Below, piece by piece: positions 43,452-52,109 of a stretch of DNA of 64,000 nt. The first letter of the stretch is position 1; every line of letters begins with the position of its first letter. Under the pieces are notes generated by a model. It was not told the origin of the DNA, made no database searches, and saw nothing but the letters and a program-made list of their open reading frames with translations. The position numbers and the translations under genes were made by a program. Source of the DNA: Fibrella aquatilis (GTDB taxonomy: Bacteria; Bacteroidota; Bacteroidia; Cytophagales; Spirosomataceae); NCBI RefSeq assembly GCF_017353255.1, contig NZ_JAFMYU010000005.1, positions 186,001 through 250,000 of the forward strand. The letters run 5' to 3'.

Positions 43452-44105
43452 TTACCGGAGTGCCAGCCGGTTTACACCCGCCGCCACCAATTGTTCCATC
43501 TCGGCCTCGGAGGCGCCATCAGCACAGATCGTTACGCCCACCGAGGAGGAGACCGCCGCCCGAAATGCCAATGCCTTTTCGAGCGAAAAACGGGTGAGTA
43601 AGCTACCATTTGGCGCCATCAAGGGTGCTCCAGTAGCGTTTTTCAGGCCATCTGCCCCGGCGTCGGTGGCTATTTTAATGAGCTGACGCAGTTGGGCATC
43701 GTCCACTAGCGCCGACTCCAGCACGATCGTCAGGGGTAGTTCACGGGCGTGAGCGGTGGCTACCAGCTTAGCCAGTTCAATTTTCAGCCAGACCGACGTG
43801 GGCGAAAACACCGCCGACGTGTTTAGCACCACGTCGGCGGTGTTGGCTCCGTCGGCAAACGCCAGTTCAAGTTCCTGTTGCTTGATCTCGGTGCGCTGAT
43901 ACCCATACGGATACCCTACCGCCACGTTCAGCATGGCCGGGTGAATATCACCAAGTTCGCGGCGGTGTTTTTTCACCCAAAACGGTGCCACCACCAACCC
44001 CGCCAACCCCAACTGATGCACCTCGTCGAGGGCCGCATACTGCTCAGCAATGGTAACGTTGGGGTGAAGTAGTGTACGTTCTATATAAGGGAAGAGATGA
44101 TTCAA
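43452..44105 (-). CDS. deoC: Deoxyribose-phosphate aldolase family protein
   Basis: The 217-residue TIM-barrel protein resembles DeoC, which splits 2-deoxyribose-5-phosphate. HPNVTIAEQ, LNVAVGYPYG, GANTADVVLN and GADGLKNATG follow the DeoC order; the last holds the Schiff-base lysine. The second conserved lysine, in VKASGG of classical DeoC, is replaced by VTICADGAS here. So either this is a divergent aldolase or its activity has changed. It overlaps the preceding DUF3500 gene by four bases. Confidence 0.8.
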   Translation of the reverse strand: MNHLFPYIERTLLHPNVTIAEQYAALDEVHQLGLAGLVVAPFWVKKHRRELGDIHPAMLNVAVGYPYGYQRTEIKQQELELAFADGANTADVVLNTSAVFSPTSVWLKIELAKLVATAHARELPLTIVLESALVDDAQLRQLIKIATDAGADGLKNATGAPLMAPNGSLLTRFSLEKALAFRAAVSSSVGVTICADGASEAEMEQLVAAGVNRLALR

Positions 44106-45142
44106 TGTTTTTGCTTTTCGTAATGCTCCCGCAACAGGTCATCGCCGAAGTCGTTGGTGAGGTCGCGGACCACGGTGTGAACGTGGTTGGCGTTGTTTTG
44201 CGAATTATCGTACTCAATCAGTAGCATTGGGCCGTGGATGCGGTAGTAGTAGCCTGAGCTGTTGTTGGCGGTGGTGTCGCCTGCCCAGGCAAAGCGGAGT
44301 TTGTTGAGGTCGGCTTTTTCAATGCGCTCCATCTGCTGTTTGGCCAGCGTGATGCGGTAGCGGTTGAGGTAAATACCCAAAATTTCCAGGAACAAGGCCC
44401 GCTGTTTGGCATTCATATCGGCCAGGAGTAGGCCATCCATACGTTCCATCGAGGCGCGGCGGCTATTGCCTGTGGTGATGTTGCCAAACGCTTTTTTGGC
44501 CAGAATGGCCTGATTCAGTTGCGCTTCGCTCATGGTGTGGAGCAGGGCAAAAGCTAGTTCGGTTTCACTCTGCATGAGTTCCTTGCCCTTCTGCGGCACC
44601 TCGGCCCGCACAACGCCCGGATTACTGCCCATAAACAGCGGCGTGATGGACATGACCCGTCCCCCCAGCGTAGAAAACTGCACCGACAAATGGTGCCCTT
44701 CCACGCGCCAGCCCCACGGCTCTTTGGCACCCACGTCGCCAAAAACGGTGAAATAGTAGTTTTCCGGGTCACGGTAGGTGTCGTTGGCGGGGCGGTTTTC
44801 TACCACGCGCAGCACGTTTTCGAGGTCCATGATCTGGAGGGCTTTGTCGTAACCAGCCGCACTAAGGCCCGTTTTTAGTAATTCCAGGGCTACTTTTCGC
44901 TGTCCGGGCTGCATTTGTTTCAACGTGAGGCCGTGGCGGGCGTGGGGCACAAAGTCCCAGGTAAAGCGCTCATTATCAGCAAATGAATAGGTGGCTGTCT
45001 TGCGCTGTTCGGCGTTGAGCGTGGCCAGAAATACCTGGGCGGCATCGGCCATATCATCTTTGACGCGTTGGGGAGCCACCACCTGCGCAGCCACCTCATG
45101 AAACAGCGCCAGGCAAAGAAATAAGGGCAGGTATGATTTCAT
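44102..45142 (-). CDS. DUF3500 domain secreted protein
   Basis: The 346-residue protein has a signal peptide (LPLFLCLALFHEVAAQ) and a DUF3500 body: LNAEQRKTATYSFADNERFTWDFVPHARHGLTL, WGWRVEGHHLSVQF, and a C-terminal IEYDNSQNNANHVHTVVRD then NDFGDDLLREHY. The many conserved His suggest metal binding; the function of DUF3500 is not known. A second copy lies at 60684. It overlaps deoC by four bases (ATGA) and may be coupled to it. Confidence 0.85.
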   Translation of the reverse strand: MKSYLPLFLCLALFHEVAAQVVAPQRVKDDMADAAQVFLATLNAEQRKTATYSFADNERFTWDFVPHARHGLTLKQMQPGQRKVALELLKTGLSAAGYDKALQIMDLENVLRVVENRPANDTYRDPENYYFTVFGDVGAKEPWGWRVEGHHLSVQFSTLGGRVMSITPLFMGSNPGVVRAEVPQKGKELMQSETELAFALLHTMSEAQLNQAILAKKAFGNITTGNSRRASMERMDGLLLADMNAKQRALFLEILGIYLNRYRITLAKQQMERIEKADLNKLRFAWAGDTTANNSSGYYYRIHGPMLLIEYDNSQNNANHVHTVVRDLTNDFGDDLLREHYEKQKH

Positions 45143-45190
45143 AATGACTGCGGGGTTTGGTCGCTATGCAAAGAGGAGGCGCCGACCGTT

Positions 45191-46663
45191 TTACCCGAAC
45201 GGCCACCGGTGCCGTACCCGCGCCGAAATGAAGTAAGCCACTGTGCCGAGGGCCATGACTGTTAGGCCAGACAGCATATAATCGCGGCCGGTAGAATAGA
45301 AAATATAGCCCCAAATGGCAATGGCCAACAGCACCGGAAGGGGGTATAGGGGCATACGGAAGGGGAACGTTACGGCGGGCTGCCCAGCTTGTTGGGAGCG
45401 GCCGTGGAGCAGCAATAGCCCCACGGCCTGCCCAATAAATTGCACCACCACGCGCATAGCTAAAATAGCCGTGATCACGTTGGAGAGCTTGAACAACAAA
45501 CTGAAAATGAAGGCCAGTCCACCCAGAAACAGCAGCGACACATATGGAAACTGCCGCGTGGGGTGCAGCTTAGCAAAAGCCGAGAAAAACTGCCCATCTA
45601 CCGCCGCCGCATAGGGCACGCGCGAATACCCCAGCAAAACCGCAAACAGCGACGAAAACGCTACCACCAGCACCAGCAACGTGGCAAACCGCGCCGCATT
45701 CGTTCCATACAGCGTTTCGATCATGGTGCTCACGATAAACTTGCTGTTGGCGGCGGTCTCGAACGGCAGCACACTAGCCACGCTGAGGTTCAGCAGGCTA
45801 TACAGGATGGCAATGCCGATGACTGACAGAAACATGCTCATCGGAATGTTTCGTTCGGGTTTCTGGATCTCGCCACCGAGGTGGCAGATGTTGTAATAGC
45901 CTAAGTAACAGTAGATTGTCTTGACCGAAGCCGCCCCCACAGTAGCCGCCAGCACCAGTGGCGAGGTGCTTTCGGTGGCGGTCCAGGCATCGGACAAAAG
46001 CTGCTCAACGGGGTGGGTACCGTTCAGGAGGCCACCCAGAATAAGCCAGCCCATGGTGCCCAGTACACACAGCCACAGCAGCACACTGATACGCCCAATG
46101 CCATCGATGCGGCGGTAGAGCAGGGCAATCACCAACAGCACCACACCCCCCGACACCAGGCGGCGCGTCAGGTCATCAAGCGGGTAGAGGTAGGAAGCAT
46201 ATTGGGCAAAGCCAATGGCCCCCGATGCCACCACCAACGGGGCCTGAATGAGCGTTTGCCAAACGTATAGAAACGACATCAGCCGCCCCAGCTTTTCTTC
46301 ACCGTAGGCAATTTTCAGAAACCGGTAGCTGCCCCCCGCCTGCGGAAACGCCGCGCCTAATTCCGACCATACGGAGGCGTCAATCAGCGAAATAAGTGCT
46401 CCAAAGGCCCAGGCAAGCAGAAAATGCGGCCCGCCAATGGTTTTCATCACCAGCGGCAACACCACAAATGGCCCAATGCCCACCATGTCGATCATGTTGA
46501 GCGCGGTGCCTTGCAGCAGACTCAGCCGCCGGGGTAGGGCCGGGGTATCGTCGGATGGATCAGGAGAGGTAGACGTGTTCAACTCAATAGGTTCGTCAAT
46601 TTTCGGGCAGTGCCTATCGGGATGAAACCGCCCGTTGCGGGTAAAGTTCCGAAGCACAGGCAT
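45191..46663 (-). CDS. APC-family amino-acid permease
   Basis: The 490-residue protein has 12 predicted helices with the APC core: LSLLQGTALNMIDMVGIGPFVVLPLVM in helix 1, ELGAAFPQAGGSYRFLKIAYG in helix 2/3 and YNICHLGGEIQKPERNIPMSM in helix 6/7. It should take up an amino acid or polyamine with protons. ATG 46663 is chosen; the longer frame uses TTG 46681. The first 40 residues are a hydrophilic N-terminal tail. It has no substrate-specific neighbour. Confidence 0.88.
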   Translation of the reverse strand: MPVLRNFTRNGRFHPDRHCPKIDEPIELNTSTSPDPSDDTPALPRRLSLLQGTALNMIDMVGIGPFVVLPLVMKTIGGPHFLLAWAFGALISLIDASVWSELGAAFPQAGGSYRFLKIAYGEEKLGRLMSFLYVWQTLIQAPLVVASGAIGFAQYASYLYPLDDLTRRLVSGGVVLLVIALLYRRIDGIGRISVLLWLCVLGTMGWLILGGLLNGTHPVEQLLSDAWTATESTSPLVLAATVGAASVKTIYCYLGYYNICHLGGEIQKPERNIPMSMFLSVIGIAILYSLLNLSVASVLPFETAANSKFIVSTMIETLYGTNAARFATLLVLVVAFSSLFAVLLGYSRVPYAAAVDGQFFSAFAKLHPTRQFPYVSLLFLGGLAFIFSLLFKLSNVITAILAMRVVVQFIGQAVGLLLLHGRSQQAGQPAVTFPFRMPLYPLPVLLAIAIWGYIFYSTGRDYMLSGLTVMALGTVAYFISARVRHRWPFG

Positions 46664-46735
46664 GATCACCCGCTTTTGCAAACAACCTCCTCTGCTAGTA
46701 GTTTACTTACTAAATAGACTAATTGACTCAACGAC

Positions 46736-47764
46736 ATGAAACGAATTTGGATAGCCACCCTTTTGATGGCCTCATTGCTGACCACAGCGGCTATAGCGCA
46801 GACGCAATCGCAAAGTACAGGCGGCAACAACGCCAGCCAATCGGGGCAGCGCAACACATCGGGCAAGGATGGCCTGCAACGGAAAGGCAGTGCCAACGCC
46901 GGCCCGAAAGAAAGTAATAAAATGCAGAATGGGGTGTCGCGTAATGGCAACACCAACCTGTCGCCTACCTCGCAAAGCAACGTACCGCCACCGGGTGGTG
47001 ATAAGCCCGCCGCCAAGGCAACGGGTGCTGCCAGTGCCCCAAAAGCGGGGGCAACTAAGTCTGGTGCTTCCAAGTCAGGGGCGTCTACTTCATCCGGCGC
47101 AGCTAAATCGTCGGGTGGTGCAGCCCAGGCAAGCAATCAGGGCGGAGGCCAGCCGACCATGAATAGCGGCAGTGGTGGTCAGGCTAAGTCGTACAGCAAG
47201 AAAGCGGCAGCTGGTCAGGATCAGGTGCAGGGCAACAAACCAACCAGCACGAGCACGTCAGGCAGTCCCACTACCACGGCTAAGACCACGCCTACAGCCA
47301 AAGACAAGGCCATGAGTGCCGATATGGCAAAGGCCTCGGCCGCGAAGCGGCAGACGCTAGGTAGCGTGGGTACTAACAATGGTAACGGTGGCAAAGCCCC
47401 GGAGGCACCCATGAAAACGCAGGGTAGCACTTCGGAAGGTGACGCCAGCGTAGCCTCGCCGGGTGGCGCCCAGGGAACACGCGCTAAAGAGGCTCGTTCG
47501 GTGCAACCCAAAAGCCGGGCGGCAGCTATGGCGGCCAACGACAAAACCCAAAAGGCCTCAGCGCCGGGTAGCCAGGCAGGTGACGGTAAAAAAACAGCTG
47601 CCAATGGCGAATCGTCGCAGGGGGCAACGCCGGTAAGTATTACCGAACGTGCGCAACGTGAGGGCTCTTACAGCGACGCCGCCAAGCGCAACAAAACCGC
47701 GCAAGGCCCCGGCAAAGACCCGCTGAAAACCGGCCCCAACGGTCAGCAGACGAAGAAACAGTAG
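46736..47764 (+). CDS. Secreted low-complexity, predicted disordered protein
   Basis: The 342-residue protein has a clean signal peptide (IWIATLLMASLLTTAAIAQ). The mature part is nearly all Ser, Thr, Gly, Ala, Lys, Gln, Asn and Pro with almost no aromatic or large hydrophobic residues, and local repeats (KSGASKSGAS). It is net basic. It should be disordered in the periplasm or outside the cell. I do not recognise a family. It ends before a strong terminator and is transcribed divergently from the permease gene. Confidence 0.72.
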   Translation: MKRIWIATLLMASLLTTAAIAQTQSQSTGGNNASQSGQRNTSGKDGLQRKGSANAGPKESNKMQNGVSRNGNTNLSPTSQSNVPPPGGDKPAAKATGAASAPKAGATKSGASKSGASTSSGAAKSSGGAAQASNQGGGQPTMNSGSGGQAKSYSKKAAAGQDQVQGNKPTSTSTSGSPTTTAKTTPTAKDKAMSADMAKASAAKRQTLGSVGTNNGNGGKAPEAPMKTQGSTSEGDASVASPGGAQGTRAKEARSVQPKSRAAAMAANDKTQKASAPGSQAGDGKKTAANGESSQGATPVSITERAQREGSYSDAAKRNKTAQGPGKDPLKTGPNGQQTKKQ

Positions 47765-47788
47765 GCAGTTAGCACTACCTACTCCACC

Positions 47789-47824
47789 AAAAAGGGCCAC
47801 TGTTCGCGAACAGTGGCCCTTTTT
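47789..47824 (+). terminator. Rho-independent terminator after the disordered-protein gene
   Basis: A perfect AAGGGCCACTGTTCG stem-loop is flanked by an A run and a T run, 25 bp after the stop codon. The symmetry would allow it to work in both directions. Confidence 0.94.
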
Positions 47825-47865
47825 GGTAAATACAGTAACTTGCTTCTTCAGAAACTAACTTGTTT

Positions 47866-48138
47866 ATGATTCGGCAGAAGCTTTGTGACGACCTGACTTC
47901 ACTAACCAACGTAACCCAACCACGGGCATTGGTATGCGACGAGTGCGTCAAGACCGGCGCATCGTGGGTGCATTTGCGTACGTGCCAGACCTGCGGCGGT
48001 ACGCACTGTTGCGATTCGTCGCCCAACAAACACGCAACTAAGCACTTCCACCGTACGCAGCACCCCGTTGTGGCCTCCGCCGAACCCGGTGAACGCTGGG
48101 TGTGGTGCTACGTGCACGAGCAAATGGCGGAGTACTAA
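47866..48138 (+). CDS. UBP-type zinc-finger protein
   Basis: The 90-residue protein is one UBP-type zinc finger, a domain that in eukaryotes binds the free C-terminus of ubiquitin. The ligands are evident: VCDECVKTGASWVHLRTCQTCGG, then CCDSSPNKHATKHFH, with EPGERWVWCYVHEQ at the end, matching the bacterial stand-alone version. Bacteria lack ubiquitin, so its partner is unknown. ATG 47866 is preferred over TTG 47860. The stop codon overlaps the arm of an inverted repeat. Confidence 0.9.
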   Translation: MIRQKLCDDLTSLTNVTQPRALVCDECVKTGASWVHLRTCQTCGGTHCCDSSPNKHATKHFHRTQHPVVASAEPGERWVWCYVHEQMAEY

Positions 48139-48258
48139 GGGATTTACGAATTACGAGGTACGAATTACGATTTGTTGCTGAAGCCAGCAGGCTAAAGCAT
48201 GCGTATGCTAGCGTCAGCAACAAATCGTAATTCGTACCTCGTAATTCGTAAATCCCTT
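48137..48258. repeat. Perfect 45-bp inverted repeat, heptad family TTACGAN, between convergent genes
   Basis: Arms 48137-48181 and 48214-48258 are exact reverse complements. Four 7-bp units of the form KTACGAN occupy 48144-48171. A 32-base loop contains a further AGCAT/ATGCT hairpin. The left arm overlaps the UBP zinc-finger stop codon and the right arm touches the stop codon of the DUF4136 gene, so the element spans exactly from stop to stop. Copies lie at 49989 and 53233. Confidence 0.96.
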
Positions 48259-48824
48259 CATCTGCCAAACCCCGAGCTGCCGTTATTGGTGGCCATGAGG
48301 GGGTATTGGTCGAAGATGGAGCGGACGATGCCCTTGAAGTAGTTGTTCTTGAAGTTAGGGTTGCGCATCATCTTCGAGGCGTAGCCTTTCCAGATTACCT
48401 GATACGTCTCGGCGTCGATGAGCGAAATCATCAGTGTGCCTTCGTCGAGGTTATAGTCGATGCGTTTGTAGGTAGCGTCGTCATCTTCGCGTACTACCCA
48501 GTCTTTGATTACTGGCTGCTGATAGCCCCGGAAGCGGAGGTCGCTGCGGAAGATATTATACGACACCAGCAGGTTTGGACTGCGGTTACTGACCTTATAC
48601 CCACGGGCTTCCATCTGGTGCCGAATCGCGTCCTGAATGTCGGAACAAAGCAGGGTCGAGTCGATGAATTCACACTCCAAAAAATTGAACGACTTATAGT
48701 CTTTGAAGTGGCCTTCGTAGCTATAATCATGTTCCACAAACAGGCGGCCGCCACCGGGCGAGCAGCAAACCATGCTCAGACCGGCCAAAGCCAGCACGAC
48801 AAAGGCACCAAAGTATCGGTTCAT
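48258..48824 (-). CDS. DUF4136 lipoprotein
   Basis: The 188-residue protein has a lipoprotein signal (LALAGLSMVCCSPG). The DUF4136 body shows VEHDYSYEGHFKDYKSFNFLE, then IQDAIRHQMEARGYKVSNRSPNLLVSYNIF, and SLIDAETYQVIWKGYASKMM, as is usual for this family of outer-membrane-anchored proteins of unknown role. ATG 48830 is also possible. It ends at a perfect inverted repeat shared with the convergent zinc-finger gene. Confidence 0.88.
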   Translation of the reverse strand: MNRYFGAFVVLALAGLSMVCCSPGGGRLFVEHDYSYEGHFKDYKSFNFLECEFIDSTLLCSDIQDAIRHQMEARGYKVSNRSPNLLVSYNIFRSDLRFRGYQQPVIKDWVVREDDDATYKRIDYNLDEGTLMISLIDAETYQVIWKGYASKMMRNPNFKNNYFKGIVRSIFDQYPLMATNNGSSGFGR

Positions 48825-48954
48825 AACCATGTGGGTAAATGTTGTTACTAAATGTTCTATGAATTAATGTTGAAGGGAAAAAACTGTACGCTTAGAACCG
48901 TAAGTTACCGACTTATGTTTGGCCTCACAACACCCGCTGAGCAAACTTCACAAT

Positions 48955-49983
48955 TTAGTTACCGACGTAATACTCAAGGGCTTCGCGCATGACTGATTTA
49001 CTAACCGGTATGTCATAGGCACAATGCCCCGGTCCGTCAATGAGCGCCATGCGCACCTGCCCGGCACGGTTTTTTTTGTCCTGCAAAGTGTGGGTCAGAA
49101 TGGGGTTCAGATCAGCTTCGGCAAGCGGTACTCGGCCATATACGGCAAACAGGTACTCTTCGGTTGCGTCGAGTTGCGAATCGGTGATCATTCCCTTCTG
49201 GTAGGCAATGTAGGCCTCCATAATCATCCCTGCCGCAATGGCCTCGCCGTGAAACAACCGGCCCTTTGGGCGATGCAGGAAATGCGTCTCCACGGCATGA
49301 CCCAGCGTGTGGCCGAAGTTCAAAATTTTGCGCAGGCCTTTTTCGGTAGGGTCCTGCGCCACCACCCGTTCTTTTATAGCCACCGAATGCGCCACGGTCG
49401 TTGCCCAGTCAATGTCGGCCAGGTCGTAGTGGCGCAGACGTTCCCACTCGACGGCGTCGGCAATGAGGCAGTGCTTGATCACTTCGGCGAATCCCGACCG
49501 TAGTTCTCGCGGGGGTAACGTACCCAGAAACGCCGGGTCGATCAGCACCGCATCGGGCAGCTTAAACACCCCTATATGATTCTTAAGGTCCTGAAAATCA
49601 ATGCCTAGCTTACCCCCTACGCTGGCGTCCACCTGCGAGAGCAACGTGGTGGGCAACTGCGCGAAGGCAATCCCGCGCTTATAGGTGGCTGCGCAAAACC
49701 CGCCCATGTCGCCAATGACCCCGCCGCCCAGGTTCAGCAGCAGCCCGTGCCGGTCGAAATTGGCTTTGGTCAACGCGCCCCAGATTGTTTCGCAGGTGGC
49801 CAGGTGCTTATGTGTTTCACCTGCCGGAATCCGAATGAGCGTATGCTTCGGCAGCAGCGGCTTCACCAGCGGGTAGCAAGCCCTGGCGGTATGGTTGTCC
49901 ACCAGCACCGCAATGGCCGACGGATCTTGTTGGGCAATAAAACGGGGCAGGCTCTCGGCCAGCGGGGCGATGGTTGTAGACAC
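48955..49983 (-). CDS. aroB: 3-dehydroquinate synthase
   Basis: The 342-residue enzyme makes 3-dehydroquinate from DAHP in the shikimate pathway, using NAD and a divalent metal. NLGGGVIGDMGGFCAATYKRG and LPTTLLSQVDASVGGKLGID are the core signatures. Metal ligands are Glu in RSGFAEVIKH, His in NFGHTLGHAVE and His in GRLFHGEAIAAG. The likely start is GTG 49983. The upstream gene's spacer is a heptad inverted repeat 5 bp before the start. Confidence 0.96.
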   Translation of the reverse strand: MSTTIAPLAESLPRFIAQQDPSAIAVLVDNHTARACYPLVKPLLPKHTLIRIPAGETHKHLATCETIWGALTKANFDRHGLLLNLGGGVIGDMGGFCAATYKRGIAFAQLPTTLLSQVDASVGGKLGIDFQDLKNHIGVFKLPDAVLIDPAFLGTLPPRELRSGFAEVIKHCLIADAVEWERLRHYDLADIDWATTVAHSVAIKERVVAQDPTEKGLRKILNFGHTLGHAVETHFLHRPKGRLFHGEAIAAGMIMEAYIAYQKGMITDSQLDATEEYLFAVYGRVPLAEADLNPILTHTLQDKKNRAGQVRMALIDGPGHCAYDIPVSKSVMREALEYYVGN

Positions 49984-49988
49984 GTTTT

Positions 49989-50115
49989 GATTTACGAATT
50001 ACGAAGTACGACTTACGATTTTTGCTGTCGCATGGGTTTGCTCTACAGCAAAAGAGTGCCGTACCGGCAGACCGGTCAGCAAAAATCGTAAATCGTACCT
50101 CGTAATTCGTAAATC
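49989..50115. repeat. 39-bp inverted repeat with two mismatches, heptad family TTACGAN
   Basis: Bases 49989-50027 pair with 50077-50115 except at two positions, both transitions. In a minus-strand RNA, the direction of both flanking genes, these would be G-U pairs. The 7-bp units TTACGAA, GTACGAC and TTACGAT are visible. The right arm overlaps the stop codon of the hexosaminidase gene (50114-50116); the left arm ends 5 bp before the aroB start. Confidence 0.94.
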
Positions 50116-51979
50116 ATTTCGCTCGCGCTTCCAGATCGGCGGCGGGGATATTGAGGGGTTGGCCAACGGGCTTTCCGTCGCGGTAGGCCACTACACGGAG
50201 GCGGTCGGCTCCTTTGGGAAACACAAACGGCTGGGTGTAGCGCGTCGACTGGGCATCGGGGATGGTGTTGTCGACGGTGTAGTAAAGGTCGGTGTTGGCC
50301 AGTTCATGACCGATGAGCAGGTTGAGCGGGCCGCCCGGAGCCTGCCGCTGAATAGTCACGAACGGGTTTAGGTAGCTGCGGCTGTAGTTCACGCCCGCCG
50401 CGTCGAAGCGGGTGAAGTGGGTTTCCACCCGCCGAACAAAGTCAGGCCAGTTGCGCGTGGCCTTCGGCGACCAAAGTACCTCAGCAATGGCGAAGGCACG
50501 CGGCCAGACCATGTACTCGGCGTGGCGCGTGGTGGGTACCGATTCGGTCCAGAGGTTGGCCTGTCCGCCCAGAATCAGTTCGGCTCGCACACTGTCGGGC
50601 ACGGGTTCAAAGGCATACGAATTAGTCAGGCGACACATGCCGTAGGTACTCGGCTCGGCCGACGGGTCGCCCTGATACAAGTCTACGTAGCAGTTCTGGT
50701 AGGGCGTCATAATGACCGGGTGGCCCTGTTTGGCGGCTTCGGTGCCCCCTTTCATACCCCGCCAGCTCATGACGGTAGCATTGGGAGCCAGGCCACCTTC
50801 CAGGATCTCGTCCCAGCCAATGAGTTTTTTGCCTTTGCTCTGCACGATCTTTTCCACACGCCTGATGAAATAGCTCTGCAATTCTTCCACCGTTTTCAAC
50901 CCGTTGGTTGCCATAATGGGTTTGCAGGCCTCGCAGGTAGCCCAGAATCCTTTGAAGGCTTCGTCGCCACCTACGTGGATGTAGGGGCCGGGGAAGAGCT
51001 GTGCAATTTCGGTAAGCACCTTGTCCACAAAGATATACGTGCTGTCGTTGCAGGGGTTCAGCGTGTTGTCTTCTACCTTATAGAACTTGCCATTGGGATA
51101 AATCGGCACCGGTTTGCCGCTGCACGTGAGGCTGGGGTAGGTGGCAATGGCAGCCAGCATATGGCCCGGCATGTCTATTTCGGGCACCACCATAATGTGC
51201 CGTTCCTGAGCGTAGCGCACCACCTCGCGGATCTCGTTTTGGGTGTAAAAGCCGCCGTAGGTCTGCGGTTCGCCCGGTACGGGGTTGGGCCGGTCCCACC
51301 AGCGACCCATCCGGGGTGCGCGCCAGGCCCCTACCTGCGTGAGGCGGGGCAGGCCTTTGATCTCCACCCGCCAGCCCTGATCGTCGGAGAGGTGCCAGTG
51401 GAAGACGTTGTATTTGTAGCGCGCCATGAGGTCAATAAAACGCTTCACGTAGTCTTTGGTGAAAAACGACCGGCTCACGTCGAGCATCATACCCCGCCAC
51501 CCAAAGCGCGGCTGATCGCGGATGGTGAGCGCGGGTAGCGTAGTCAAGGCCTTGGTGTTGAGTGTGTTATTGAACCGAAAGCCGGGTCGTTCACGGTCGG
51601 CGGGGAGGAGTTGGCGCAGGGTTTGCAGGCCGTAAAATAGCCCCACCGCTTGGGGGGCTGTGAGCCGAATGCCCGTTGACGACACCACCAGTTCGTACCC
51701 TTCCGGGCCAAGCGCCGCGCCACCGGGTTGCGCCAGCCGCACGGTGATGTTGTTGGCGGGCTTAGCCAGGTCGTTGATCTTCAGGCCTGGCAGGTTGGTT
51801 TGCACCATGTCGCGCACCTCGCGAATGGGCGTAAGCACAGCCAATTGCGTTTGGGTGGTAATGGTAAACTGCCCCGCCCCCATCACCACCGACTGTGGCT
51901 GCGGAATGAGGCTGGGCAGATTGGTTTGGGCAAAAACGGGTAAAGACAGCAGCAGTGAACTGTATAAGACTAGTTTCAT
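50114..51979 (-). CDS. Beta-N-acetylhexosaminidase, GH20
   Basis: The 621-residue secreted enzyme removes terminal N-acetylhexosamine from glycans or peptidoglycan-derived sugars. It has a signal peptide (LVLYSSLLLSLPVFAQ), a GH20 N-terminal domain (about 25-145), and the catalytic barrel. The active-site pair Asp-Glu is in YIHVGGDEAFKGFW near residue 315, and HWHLSDDQGWRVEI near 205 is the usual preceding strand. A C-terminal chitobiase-like domain ends in a carbohydrate-domain motif (YYTVDNTIPDA). ATG 51979 is chosen; ATG 51985 is equally possible. Confidence 0.94.
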   Translation of the reverse strand: MKLVLYSSLLLSLPVFAQTNLPSLIPQPQSVVMGAGQFTITTQTQLAVLTPIREVRDMVQTNLPGLKINDLAKPANNITVRLAQPGGAALGPEGYELVVSSTGIRLTAPQAVGLFYGLQTLRQLLPADRERPGFRFNNTLNTKALTTLPALTIRDQPRFGWRGMMLDVSRSFFTKDYVKRFIDLMARYKYNVFHWHLSDDQGWRVEIKGLPRLTQVGAWRAPRMGRWWDRPNPVPGEPQTYGGFYTQNEIREVVRYAQERHIMVVPEIDMPGHMLAAIATYPSLTCSGKPVPIYPNGKFYKVEDNTLNPCNDSTYIFVDKVLTEIAQLFPGPYIHVGGDEAFKGFWATCEACKPIMATNGLKTVEELQSYFIRRVEKIVQSKGKKLIGWDEILEGGLAPNATVMSWRGMKGGTEAAKQGHPVIMTPYQNCYVDLYQGDPSAEPSTYGMCRLTNSYAFEPVPDSVRAELILGGQANLWTESVPTTRHAEYMVWPRAFAIAEVLWSPKATRNWPDFVRRVETHFTRFDAAGVNYSRSYLNPFVTIQRQAPGGPLNLLIGHELANTDLYYTVDNTIPDAQSTRYTQPFVFPKGADRLRVVAYRDGKPVGQPLNIPAADLEARAK

Positions 51980-51999
51980 GAACATCGGATTGATGCCAC

Positions 52000-52109
52000 G
52001 AAGGTAGTAAGGGAGTCTTTGAAAGGAAGTCTTCTGTTTACTGTTGGCTAGCGAAGCCACGTGCGCAAGCCAACAGTAAACAGAAGACTGTAAACTGAAA
52101 ACTACCTTC
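52000..52109. repeat. Two-step inverted repeat (22-bp perfect core), family with TCAGTTT/TCTGTTT units
   Basis: AGTCTTCTGTTTACTGTTGG and two further bases (52028-52049) pair exactly with 52068-52089. An outer GAAGGTAGT (52000-52008) pairs with 52101-52109. Read inverted, the right half is a run of 7-bp units (TCAGTTT, ACAGTCT, TCTGTTT). It ends at the base before the alkB stop codon. Related words occur at 31333 and 43362. Confidence 0.9.

Noticed and set aside
50417-51538. Plus-strand 373-codon frame opposite the GH20 gene
   Set aside because: It lies wholly antisense to a well-supported hexosaminidase, and the peptide composition is typical of a shadow frame in GC-rich DNA.
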